Assembly: GCA_000466585.1 (NCBI GenBank)
Contig: KE993461.1
Span: forward strand, 1-46,851
DNA length: 46,851 bases
Direction of reading: 5' to 3'
From: Clostridiales bacterium oral taxon 876 str. F0540
GTDB taxonomy: Bacteria > Bacillota > Clostridia > Clostridiales > Clostridiaceae
In this document: positions 1 through 6,300 of the stretch, piece by piece
Layout: each line of letters begins with the position of its first letter
Numbering within the stretch: position 1 is the stretch's first letter
Position numbers and translations under genes: made by a program
The notes under the pieces: generated by a model
What the model saw: only the letters and a program-made list of their open reading frames with translations
Databases searched by the model: none
What the model was told of the DNA's origin: nothing

Positions 1-124
1 ACTATAAAAATTTTTAAATATATAAATATTTACTTCAACCATGCTGCTTTGCAGTAATTTGCGTTCTACAATATCAAAGAACATGTTTATATCAACACTA
101 TTATTAAAACAGCACCTAAATTTT

Positions 125-161
125 AAAAAAGCACAGGTTAAATATCAACCTATGCTTTTTT
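125..161. terminator. Rho-independent terminator-like hairpin
   Basis: The arms are AAAAAAGCA-c-AGGTT and AACCT-a-TGCTTTTTT around a short A/T loop, giving a stem flanked by an A-run and a T-run. It could terminate in either direction. It probably serves a gene lying to the left of the window, because no supported gene lies to its left inside the window. Confidence 0.7.
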
Positions 162-239
162 AAAAGGAGTATTAAATTGTCAAGTCTTAGTCCCACATTA
201 GTTAATATAACCAGTATAAAAAATAATATACTGTTTATT

Positions 240-503
240 TCACATTTTATATAAAAGCCATTCTCCGGTTTCATGGTTATATCTTAAATCATATAATTTT
301 CTGGAATTATCGATTAATACCTCACAGGTAAAAGTAGTTATGTACTCTCCATCAATCTTTTCCTTATCTCGTCTTATTATTCTTTGAATTTTTATAAATT
401 CATTTGTATCTTCTGAACTTATCCTATAAAATCGTATTGGTTTAATTTCTCTTGCAGAGTCATACACCGCAACTACTTCTATAGGTAAATTTAATATTGC
501 CAT
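240..503 (-). CDS. Conserved hypothetical protein, 87 aa
   Basis: A small soluble protein of unknown function. There is no signal peptide or membrane segment. The middle carries alternating charged and hydrophobic strand-like stretches (KIDGEYITTFTCEVLI), and the C-terminus reads YDLRYNHETGEWLLYKM, so an all-beta fold is plausible. I chose the ATG at 503 because AAAGGAG lies 7 bases upstream; a longer frame (to 521) has no such site. It is a lone gene with no clear partner: the next gene on the strand (641-1114) is upstream of it and closed off by a terminator at 603-637. I do not recognise a named family. Confidence 0.7.
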   Translation of the reverse strand: MAILNLPIEVVAVYDSAREIKPIRFYRISSEDTNEFIKIQRIIRRDKEKIDGEYITTFTCEVLIDNSRKLYDLRYNHETGEWLLYKM

Positions 504-602
504 AAACACTCTCCTTTGCATGTATAATTAGCCTACTATTATTATACATATTTTATAACTGATATTTCAATTTAAGTATTATTTTATAATAACTTTTTTA
601 AA

Positions 603-637
603 AAATTAGAGCCGGATAATAGCTCCGGCCCTAATTT
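603..637 (-). terminator. Terminator of the DUF2680-like gene
   Basis: The paired arms are AAATTAG/CTAATTT and GCCGGA/TCCGGC. On the minus strand the stem is followed by a T-rich run. It ends the transcript of the secreted-protein gene at 641-1114. Confidence 0.85.
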
Positions 638-640
638 GAA

Positions 641-1114
641 TTAATCTTCTTTTTCTTCTTTATTTTCTTGTTTTATATCCTTATGGTCCTTATCTTTATG
701 GTCCTTAAATTCTCCATCCCATTTTGAAATCTTCTCTTTCATATTGGTTTTTATTTCTTCACCTTTTTCTTTGGTTATCTTGCCTTCTTTTACTTTCTCA
801 TCAATTGCTGCAGTTTTATTTTTTATTATCATATCTTTTGCCTGCTGTTCATTAAATCCCTTTTGTTTAGCAAGCTCAAAAAAGTTTTTACCGGATTGTC
901 TTGCTTCCTTCATTTCTTCCTTAGTAATACCCATTTCTTTAGCGGCCCTAAACATGCCTCCATGGTGTCCGCTCTTTTCCTTTTGCTCTTTCATTTCAAC
1001 CTTTTTCTCCGGCTGGCTTGGCATATCCGCTGCTGGTAATACTGCTGCATGTACGCTGACTCCTGTGCTTACAGAAACTGCAACCAGTAAGGCAGCTAAG
1101 CTCTTTAGTTTCAT
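641..1114 (-). CDS. Secreted DUF2680 (YckD-like) protein
   Basis: A 157-residue exported protein. Residues 1-23 form a Sec signal peptide (MKLKSLAALLVAVSVSTGVSVHA, with an A-H-A type cleavage site). The mature part is highly charged and helical: a His/Gly patch (SGHHGGMFRAAKEMG), then the helix-turn pattern GITKEEMKEARQSGKNFFELAKQKGFNEQQAKDMI typical of YckD/DUF2680 proteins, and a Lys/Asp/Glu-rich tail containing DHKDKDHKD. The function of the family is not known; a cell-envelope role is inference. The start is fixed by AAAAGGAGG 7 bases upstream. That ribosome binding site is the end of a tandem structured repeat (1122-1294), which therefore forms the whole proximal leader of this gene. Confidence 0.8.
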   Translation of the reverse strand: MKLKSLAALLVAVSVSTGVSVHAAVLPAADMPSQPEKKVEMKEQKEKSGHHGGMFRAAKEMGITKEEMKEARQSGKNFFELAKQKGFNEQQAKDMIIKNKTAAIDEKVKEGKITKEKGEEIKTNMKEKISKWDGEFKDHKDKDHKDIKQENKEEKED

Positions 1115-1121
1115 GTAGATT

Positions 1122-1294
1122 CCTCCTTTTAGTCGGAAGCACTGAGTAATTTAATACTCTCGCTCCGCTCAAAAATTACTCGTTAAAGGTCATTTAGACC
1201 TTTAACCTCCTTTTAGTCGGAAGCACTGAGTAATTAAAGATTACTCGCTTCCGCTCGCTAATTGCCGTAAAAGTCACATTTAGGACTTTAGCCT
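1122..1294 (-). repeat. Two tandem copies of an SD-bounded structured repeat
   Basis: Read on the minus strand, two units follow each other with an 84-base period. Thirty bases including AAAAGGAGG and the tail sequence are identical between 1122-1151 and 1206-1235. Each unit has a head palindrome around CTAAATG (GGTCTAAATGACC in the proximal copy), then ACG, then a second stem (GAGTAATTT/AAATTACTC in the proximal copy) whose loop has GAGCGGAGCGAG, then the tail CAGTGCTTCCGACTAAAAGGAGG. The proximal AAAAGGAGG is the ribosome binding site of the DUF2680-like gene. Related units occur at 20134-20340 and 42538-42623. Confidence 0.85.
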
Positions 1295-1328
1295 CATAAA
1301 AAACATACATAGTATTATCTACAAATGA

Positions 1329-1763
1329 TTAAATTATGTATAGGAATAATAAAAAAATCCAAAATACATGCAGTAAATTAATAATAAAATAAGCTATCAT
1401 GCATATATTTATTAAAATATTTCCCAAAAACAGCTGTTTCTCACTAGCATCTTTTAATCTTATATATAAAAATGCTAAAAGAATAAAAGGAATTCCTATT
1501 TTTATTATTAAACTTAAAGCTTCATTTTGTACTATATTTTTCATTAATATATTAGCTTCAAGAAATGCTCCGGATTTGAGAAGAATTAAGGTAAATATTA
1601 TATCTGTAATATTAAAAAAATAAATTATTATAAATTTAATTTTTATATTTTCAAGGCTATAACCTCTTAGTAAACCTAGCACATGCCCACCTCTTATACT
1701 ATTAAAATCATATAAATCTATTAATATATTATATTGTGGACATGTTTTATTAATTATAAACAT
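1329..1763 (-). CDS. DUF5658-like small membrane protein
   Basis: An integral membrane protein with about three hydrophobic segments. The FNITDIIFTLILLKSGAFLEANILM stretch matches the Asn-x-x-Asp first helix and GxxEANP-like motif I associate with DUF5658; the function of that family is unknown. The start is uncertain. The first ATG (1763) sits only 6 bases from a 16-bp terminator hairpin and has no ribosome binding site. A GTG at 1682 has AGAGGTGG just upstream and would give a 117-residue protein starting just before the first membrane helix, which fits the family better. No terminator or partner gene is evident. Confidence 0.6.
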   Translation of the reverse strand: MFIINKTCPQYNILIDLYDFNSIRGGHVLGLLRGYSLENIKIKFIIIYFFNITDIIFTLILLKSGAFLEANILMKNIVQNEALSLIIKIGIPFILLAFLYIRLKDASEKQLFLGNILINICMIAYFIINLLHVFWIFLLFLYII

Positions 1764-1768
1764 GAAAA

Positions 1769-1806
1769 GAAACTATAGAAATTTCACAATAAATTTCTAT
1801 AGTTTC
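1769..1806. terminator. Long bidirectional-type terminator hairpin
   Basis: A perfect 16-bp stem, GAAACTATAGAAATTT against its complement, with a 6-base loop CACAAT. On the minus strand it is followed by a T-rich stretch, and it lies just past the stop of the aldo/keto reductase gene. Confidence 0.85.
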
Positions 1807-1838
1807 CCATTATTTATATGTAGTATATTTTTTCTGCA

Positions 1839-2828
1839 CTAAGAAACTATATTCTCAATTCTATCAAGCTCTTCCTTAGTAAAACTTAAATTCTTAAGAC
1901 AGCCGATATTATCCTCTAGTTGTTCCACTCTGCTTGCTCCAATTAAAGCTGAAGCTATAACTTTTTTTCTTAATACCCATGCTAAAGCCATTTCAGCTAA
2001 AGTTTGATTTCTTTCTTTTGCTATTTCATTAAGCTCCTTTACTTTCTGGAGCTTATCTTCTGTTATGTCTTCTTTCTTTAAGAATATGGAGTTACCTGCT
2101 GCTCTTGAATTTTGAGGTATTCCATTTATATATTTGTTAGTGAGAACTCCTTGGTATAGAGGTTTAAATACTATTGTTCCTATTCCTTCCTGCTCCAGCA
2201 AATCTAAAAGACCTTCCTCTGCCTTTCTGTCAAACATTGAGTAAGGAGTTTGATGAATAACAAATGGAGTTCCTAAGCTTTTAAACATCTCAATTGCCTG
2301 TTTTGTTTGTTCAGCACTATATTTTGAAATGCCTATATATAAAGCCTTGCCTTGCTTTACAAATAAATCCAAGGTTCTTATAGTTTCCTCCAATGGAGTA
2401 TTGGGATCCGGTCTGTGATGATAAAAAATATCTATATAATCCAGACCTATTCTCTTTAAGCTTTGGTCAAGACTTGCTGTTAAATGCTTTTTTGATCCCC
2501 AATCTCCATATGGCCCGGGCCACATTAAATGACCTGCTTTTGTAGATATAATTATCTCATCTCTATAGCTTTCAAAATCCTGCTTTAATATTTTACCGAA
2601 GTTTTCTTCTGCTGCACCTGCTGGAGGACCATAGTTATTTGCAAGATCAAAATGTGTTATACCTAAGTCAAAGGCCTTTCTTATCAAAGCCTTTTCATTA
2701 TCAAAAGAGTCCTCAATTCCGAAATTGTGCCATAAACCTAAGGATATAGCCGGCAGCATCAGCCCGCTTTTTCCGCATCTATTGTATATCATTGAATCAT
2801 ATCTTGTTTTATCCGGTGCATACCTCAT
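1839..2828 (-). CDS. L-glyceraldehyde 3-phosphate reductase-type aldo/keto reductase
   Basis: A 329-residue NADPH-dependent aldo/keto reductase with a TIM-barrel fold. The N-terminus (YDSMIYNRCGKSGLMLPAISLGLWHNFG) and FDLANNYGPPAGAAEENFGKIL closely resemble E. coli YghZ/Gpr, which reduces L-glyceraldehyde 3-phosphate and methylglyoxal. The catalytic Asp and Tyr lie in FDLANNYG, the Lys in ISTKAG and the His in FYHHRPD. The C-terminal IGASRVEQLEDNIG is the cofactor-binding segment. A detoxifying role is inferred from the family. The ATG at 2828 is preferred because GAAGGGA lies 5-6 bases upstream; a GTG extension to 2846 overlaps that site. It is a single-gene unit between the terminators at 1769-1806 and 2885-2917. 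Confidence 0.9.
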   Translation of the reverse strand: MRYAPDKTRYDSMIYNRCGKSGLMLPAISLGLWHNFGIEDSFDNEKALIRKAFDLGITHFDLANNYGPPAGAAEENFGKILKQDFESYRDEIIISTKAGHLMWPGPYGDWGSKKHLTASLDQSLKRIGLDYIDIFYHHRPDPNTPLEETIRTLDLFVKQGKALYIGISKYSAEQTKQAIEMFKSLGTPFVIHQTPYSMFDRKAEEGLLDLLEQEGIGTIVFKPLYQGVLTNKYINGIPQNSRAAGNSIFLKKEDITEDKLQKVKELNEIAKERNQTLAEMALAWVLRKKVIASALIGASRVEQLEDNIGCLKNLSFTKEELDRIENIVS

Positions 2829-2884
2829 TGTTGTCCCTTCTTTCACAAATTTATGTTATTAATATTATAGCATTAAATTAAATA

Positions 2885-2917
2885 AAAAATCAGGACTCCC
2901 TAAGTTCTAGGAAGTCC
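2885..2917 (-). terminator. Terminator downstream of hcp
   Basis: The stem pairs GGACT-x-CC with GG-x-AGTCC. On the minus strand it is followed by TGATTTTTTATTT, just after the hcp stop codon. Confidence 0.8.
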
Positions 2918-2938
2918 ATGATAAAATCATCTATTAAA

Positions 2939-4588
2939 TTATGCGCCCATAAACATTTTCATGTCATCTTCAACATTTGTTATTCCGCCGATACCAAAGT
3001 TTTCAACTAAAACCTTAGTAACGTTTGGAGATAAGAAACCTGGTAGTGTTGGTCCTAAGTGAATATTCTTAACACCTAAGTGTAATAAAGCAAGCAGTAC
3101 TATAACAGCCTTTTGCTCATACCAAGCAATGTTGTAGGAAATCGGTAATTCATTTACGTTTTCTAAACCGAATACTTCTTTAAGCTTAAGAGCTATAACA
3201 GCTAGTGAGTAAGAGTCGTTACATTGTCCGGCATCTAGTACTCTTGGAATACCGTTAATATCTCCCAAATCTAACTTGTTGTATTTATATTTAGCACAGC
3301 CTGCTGTTAATATTACTGTATCCTTTGGAAGTGCCTCAGCAAAATCTGTGTAGTAGTTTCTGCTCTTCATTCTTCCATCGCAGCCTGCCATTACGAAGAA
3401 TCTCTTTATAGCACCGGTTTTAACTGCTTCTACAACTTGATCAGCAAGAGCTAAAACTTGAGCATGAGCAAATCCACCTACGATTTCTCCCTTTTCTATT
3501 TCTGTTGGAGCAGGAAGTGTCTTTGCAAGTGCAATTAATTCTGAGAAGTCCTTTGTTCCATCTTCTTTCTTCTCTATATGCTTAACGCCTTCAACACCTG
3601 TTGCACCGGTTGTAAACATTCTATCCTTGTAGGAAGCTTTTGGAGGTACTATACAGTTAGTTGTCATTAAGATAACTCCGTTGAAGCTTTCAAATTCCTT
3701 ATCCTGCAGCCACCAAGCATTTCCGTAGTTTCCTGCAAAGTGTGAATACTTCTTGAATGCCGGATAGTAGTGAGCTGGAAGCATTTCGGAGTGAGTATAT
3801 ATGTCTACTCCTGTTCCTTCTGTCTGAGCCAATAGTAATTCTAAATCCTTTAAGTCGTGTCCGCTTACAAGTATTCCAGGATTGTTTCTAACTCCTATAT
3901 TTACCTTTGTTACTTCAGGATTCCCATAAGCTGTTGTATTTGCTTTATCAAGTAACGCCATAGCATCTACACCAAACTTACCGCACTCTAAAACTATTCC
4001 TACATAATCATTTACGCCCAAAGTATCATCAGTTGTTGCTGCAAGACCTCGTTGCATAAATTCAAATACTCCTTGATCAGCAAAGCCTAAATTGTTTGCA
4101 TGCTCAGCATAAGCAGCCATACCCTTTAAACCATAAGTTAATAGTTCTCTTAAGCTTCTTATGTCTTCATCTTTAGTTTGAAGAATGCTTACGTCTCCTG
4201 ACTCTGATTTAGCTTCTAATTCAGCATCAGTTGAACCTGTCCAAGTTAGACCTTCATAATTGCTTTCTATGTTTCCGCCAGCATTTTTAACTGCTGCTAT
4301 TATTTCATCTCTAAGTCTAAGACCTTCTCTAATTGAATTATAGAATCTGGCCTTATCCCAGTTAGCATTTGTTATAGTCATGAATAATCCGTCAAATACG
4401 AATTTATCAGTTTCTGCTTTATTAACGCCAAGCTCTCTGGCCTTTACGTTAGCAACAGATATTCCCTTAACAACATACATTAATAAATCCTGTAAATTAG
4501 CAAGATCTGAAGTCTTACCGCAAACCCCTCTTAATGTACAGCCTTTTCCTCCAGCTGTTTCCTGACATTGATAACAAAACATACTCAT
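2939..4588 (-). CDS. hcp: Hybrid cluster protein (hydroxylamine/NO reductase)
   Basis: A 549-residue Hcp. The protein carries a cubane cluster and a hybrid Fe-S-O cluster and acts in nitrosative stress; NO reductase and hydroxylamine reductase activities are reported for the family. The N-terminal cysteines C5, C8, C17 and C23 (CYQC, then GCTLRGVC) bind the cubane. The hybrid-cluster ligands are recognisable in SGHDLKDL, YTHSEMLPAH, NCIVPPKASYK, AGCDGR, LTAGCAKYKYNKL and GQCNDSYS. Length and motif order are those of a complete class I-type enzyme. The first ATG is chosen because AGGGAGGG lies 9 bases upstream. No Hcr reductase gene is next to it, so an unlinked ferredoxin or reductase must supply electrons. 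It is divergent from an amidase-domain gene, with 229 bases between. Confidence 0.97.
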   Translation of the reverse strand: MSMFCYQCQETAGGKGCTLRGVCGKTSDLANLQDLLMYVVKGISVANVKARELGVNKAETDKFVFDGLFMTITNANWDKARFYNSIREGLRLRDEIIAAVKNAGGNIESNYEGLTWTGSTDAELEAKSESGDVSILQTKDEDIRSLRELLTYGLKGMAAYAEHANNLGFADQGVFEFMQRGLAATTDDTLGVNDYVGIVLECGKFGVDAMALLDKANTTAYGNPEVTKVNIGVRNNPGILVSGHDLKDLELLLAQTEGTGVDIYTHSEMLPAHYYPAFKKYSHFAGNYGNAWWLQDKEFESFNGVILMTTNCIVPPKASYKDRMFTTGATGVEGVKHIEKKEDGTKDFSELIALAKTLPAPTEIEKGEIVGGFAHAQVLALADQVVEAVKTGAIKRFFVMAGCDGRMKSRNYYTDFAEALPKDTVILTAGCAKYKYNKLDLGDINGIPRVLDAGQCNDSYSLAVIALKLKEVFGLENVNELPISYNIAWYEQKAVIVLLALLHLGVKNIHLGPTLPGFLSPNVTKVLVENFGIGGITNVEDDMKMFMGA

Positions 4589-4694
4589 TACTAAAAACCC
4601 TCCCTGTATATCTATATATTAATAAGTCTTCTAGGTCGTCTTTGTTTTTCATTTCTTACAGGATCTATATTACTAAAATAACTCATATAAAGCT

Positions 4695-4708
4695 GTAACA
4701 TATATCAC
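4695..4708. promoter_or_regulatory. Candidate Crp/Fnr-type (HcpR-like) operator
   Basis: GTAACATATATCAC is an imperfect inverted repeat (GTAAC against GTGAT) 107 bases upstream of hcp. Clostridial hcp genes are often controlled by Crp/Fnr-family regulators with this kind of site. The match is weak and no regulator gene is in the window. Confidence 0.25.
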
Positions 4709-4817
4709 GGATTTTAAAAAATATTATAATATTTTAAGAGAGTTATCTTGGTGAGCAAAGTCAAGCTTAAATCATAAAATATATATTACAGCCTAATAAT
4801 ATTGAGGAGATTATATA

Positions 4818-5348
4818 ATGTATATTTTAAATCCCTATGAAGATACTCACCTATACAGACAAGGTTCTTATTCCAGAAGTGCGGCAGTAAATTATGCAGT
4901 AACCTATGCTTTAAAGCCTAATCCCGCCTACAGATACTTTCCGATAGTTAACGACAGCAGCGGAGATTGTGCTAATTTTATTTCCCAATGTCTTCATGCC
5001 GGCGGTGCTCCCATGACTTACAATCCAAAATACAGCTGGTTTTACAATAATAATAAATGGTCCTTATCCTGGACAGTTGCACATTCTCTTTATTGGTATC
5101 TAAAGATTAATCAGGCTAATAAATACCCTGCTGTAAAAGGCTTGGAAGTTTCAAATGCATCTATGCTTGAACTGGGCGATTTAATTCTTTTCGAAGACAA
5201 TAAAGGACTTATCTTTCACTCTGCCATTGTCACAGGTTTTTCAGGCAGCGTTCCTTTAGTGTCACATCATTCTTACGAAGCCCTAAATATTCCATATACC
5301 CGTTCCTGGGGTGCGTCAAAGTATCACTTCCTCAAGATAAGTATATAA
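4818..5348 (+). CDS. Amidase-domain protein (Amidase_6, papain/NlpC-like fold)
   Basis: A 176-residue protein that is almost entirely one putative amidase domain. YSRSAAVNYAVTYALKPNPAYRYF followed by SGDCANFISQCLHAGG is the Amidase_6 signature, with C51 as the likely nucleophile and H134 (LIFHSAIVTG) as the likely catalytic base. Family members in Firmicutes usually follow a signal peptide and act on peptides or cell wall. Here no signal peptide, membrane segment or wall-binding domain is present, so the protein may be cytosolic or packaged into the spore; that is inference. The start has TTGAGGAG 8 bases upstream. It is closed by the terminator at 5351-5393. Confidence 0.85.
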   Translation: MYILNPYEDTHLYRQGSYSRSAAVNYAVTYALKPNPAYRYFPIVNDSSGDCANFISQCLHAGGAPMTYNPKYSWFYNNNKWSLSWTVAHSLYWYLKINQANKYPAVKGLEVSNASMLELGDLILFEDNKGLIFHSAIVTGFSGSVPLVSHHSYEALNIPYTRSWGASKYHFLKISI

Positions 5349-5350
5349 AT

Positions 5351-5393
5351 GTTAAAAGCCATGAAAAACTTGAAGTTCTTCATGGCTTTTAAC
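5351..5393. terminator. Bidirectional terminator between convergent genes
   Basis: The 15-base arms GTTAAAAGCCATGAA and TTCATGGCTTTTAAC pair perfectly around a 13-base loop. It lies between the amidase-domain gene (plus) and the WYL-like gene (minus). Confidence 0.9.
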
Positions 5394-5408
5394 AATAGTG
5401 CAAATTAA

Positions 5409-5645
5409 TTATATACATTTAACACTATGGGTTCTAAATTCATTATTCTTTAAAAAGGCAGCAGACAATATATTTTCTTTTCTAAACCCCCTGTTTTCTT
5501 TCCTTAAGTAACAATATGCCTTAATTCTGTCTCCTGTTAATTCCAATACTCTTATGTTTCTCATCGTAATCTCATTACCCTTTAAATACACTATAGTTAT
5601 TATTAAATTCCTCTCTAGTGAAGCCTTTAAAATATGTTCAAACAT
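5409..5645 (-). CDS. Small WYL-like domain protein, SOS-controlled
   Basis: A 78-residue soluble protein. IVYLKGNEITMRNIRVLELTGDRIKAYCYLRKENRGFRKENILSA has the beta-strand pattern of the WYL domain, ending in the AYCYLR...R.F..ENI signature, but there is no helix-turn-helix or other partner domain. WYL domains are ligand-sensing modules, often binding nucleic acid or nucleotides in DNA-damage and defence regulators; what a free-standing one does is unknown. I chose the ATG at 5645 (AAGGTGG upstream) over the GTG at 5654. The promoter (5767-5795) has consensus -35 and -10 hexamers with a LexA box in its spacer, and the leader is a long hairpin (5671-5758). Confidence 0.8.
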   Translation of the reverse strand: MFEHILKASLERNLIITIVYLKGNEITMRNIRVLELTGDRIKAYCYLRKENRGFRKENILSAAFLKNNEFRTHSVKCI

Positions 5646-5670
5646 ATTACCCACCTTCTTTCTACATAAA

Positions 5671-5758
5671 TTTCAAAGTAAATCTGCTATTTGAGTTTCG
5701 CAAAACCTGAAGAAGCATCAGAGTTTTACTCGCTCAAATAGCGATTTACTAGTTGAAA
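5671..5758 (-). repeat. Long imperfect palindrome forming the 5' leader
   Basis: The outer arms are TTTCAA/TTGAAA. The next arms pair AGTAAATC-t-GCTATTTGAG (5677-5695) with CTCAAATAGC-GATTTACT (5733-5750), with one bulged base. Inside are AAAAC/GTTTT and CTGA/TCAG. The predicted transcription start is near 5760, so the RNA would begin with this hairpin and reach the ribosome binding site about 25 bases after it. Confidence 0.8.
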
Positions 5759-5766
5759 CTATATAT

Positions 5767-5795
5767 ATTATAACTCGAACTTATGTTCGTGTCAA
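5767..5795 (-). promoter_or_regulatory. Consensus sigma-A promoter
   Basis: On the minus strand, TTGACA (5795-5790) is followed by a 17-base spacer and TATAAT (5772-5767). Both hexamers match consensus exactly. It drives the WYL-like gene. Confidence 0.88.
5776..5789 (-). promoter_or_regulatory. LexA (SOS) box
   Basis: CGAACATAAGTTCG fits the Gram-positive LexA box (CGAAC, 4 bases, GTTCG) with perfect 5-bp arms. It fills most of the promoter spacer, so bound LexA would block RNA polymerase. Confidence 0.85.
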
Positions 5796-5805
5796 TTGTA
5801 TAAAA

Positions 5806-5837
5806 AAAGAAAGCCTCCTTTATTTCGGGCTTTCTTT
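5806..5837 (-). terminator. Terminator of comFB
   Basis: AAAGAAAGCC pairs with GGCTTTCTTT, and on the minus strand the stem ends in a T-run. It lies 7 bases past the comFB stop codon. Confidence 0.9.
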
Positions 5838-5843
5838 AGTATA

Positions 5844-6116
5844 TTAAGCATCATGTTTTGGATACAATTTTACTAATTCAATAGCTCTCATTATTGCTTC
5901 CATAACATCTATTTCGAGCTGTTTTCCTAATTCATCATATCTTCTGTATATTTCTCCGATATCACTTACTATATATTTTGCCGGTAGTCTGTTAAGTGCT
6001 ATTGCCTTAATATCCATAACGCATCTTTCACACTTACAAATAGTGTTTTCTTTAACAAGCATACCTGGCAGTATCTCATCGACCAATATCTCCATATAAT
6101 TTTTTAAATGATACAT
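5844..6116 (-). CDS. comFB: ComFB-family protein
   Basis: A 90-residue member of the late-competence protein ComFB family. The family signature is clear: NYMEILVDEILPGML, then ICKCERCVMDIKAIALNRLPAKYIVSDIGEIYRRYDELGKQLEIDVMEAI. C27, C29 and C32 lie where cysteines are conserved and may bind a metal. In Bacillus comFB sits between comFA and comFC. Here it stands alone, as in many clostridia, so a competence role is not implied; ComFB-like proteins elsewhere have been linked to nucleotide second messengers and motility. The start is supported by GAGGTGGGG upstream. Confidence 0.88.
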   Translation of the reverse strand: MYHLKNYMEILVDEILPGMLVKENTICKCERCVMDIKAIALNRLPAKYIVSDIGEIYRRYDELGKQLEIDVMEAIMRAIELVKLYPKHDA

Positions 6117-6212
6117 AAAATCCCCACCTCAATACTTAATAATTCAATCTATCTACATAAAATATGATACACATAAAAGATTGCATTGTACACAAAAACT
6201 TTGCAACGTGAA

Positions 6213-6239
6213 TAAAGTTTTGTCATTTTATTTCGATAA
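6213..6239 (+). promoter_or_regulatory. Sigma-D (motility) promoter of the chemoreceptor
   Basis: TAAA (6213-6216), a 15-base spacer, then TTCGATAA (6232-6239). This fits the sigma-D/sigma-28 consensus TAAA-N15-GCCGATAA with two mismatches and lies about 60 bases before the start codon. Confidence 0.75.
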
Positions 6240-6300
6240 TTTAGTTAATTAGTAAAATATTTCTCAATTACCAATTTGCATAAATACAGAGGAGGAAATC

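Noticed and set aside
177..254. A 25-codon plus-strand frame (TTG start) behind AAAAGGAG, reading MSSLSPTLVNITSIKNN.
   Set aside because: The SD spacing is good, but the start is TTG, no family is recognised, and it overlaps the end of the minus-strand gene at 240-503. It could be a relic N-terminus, but is not supported enough to annotate.
744..1118. Plus-strand open frame opposite the DUF2680-like gene, with many hydrophobic residues.
   Set aside because: It is the complement of a well-supported gene with signal peptide and SD, and has no ribosome binding site of its own.
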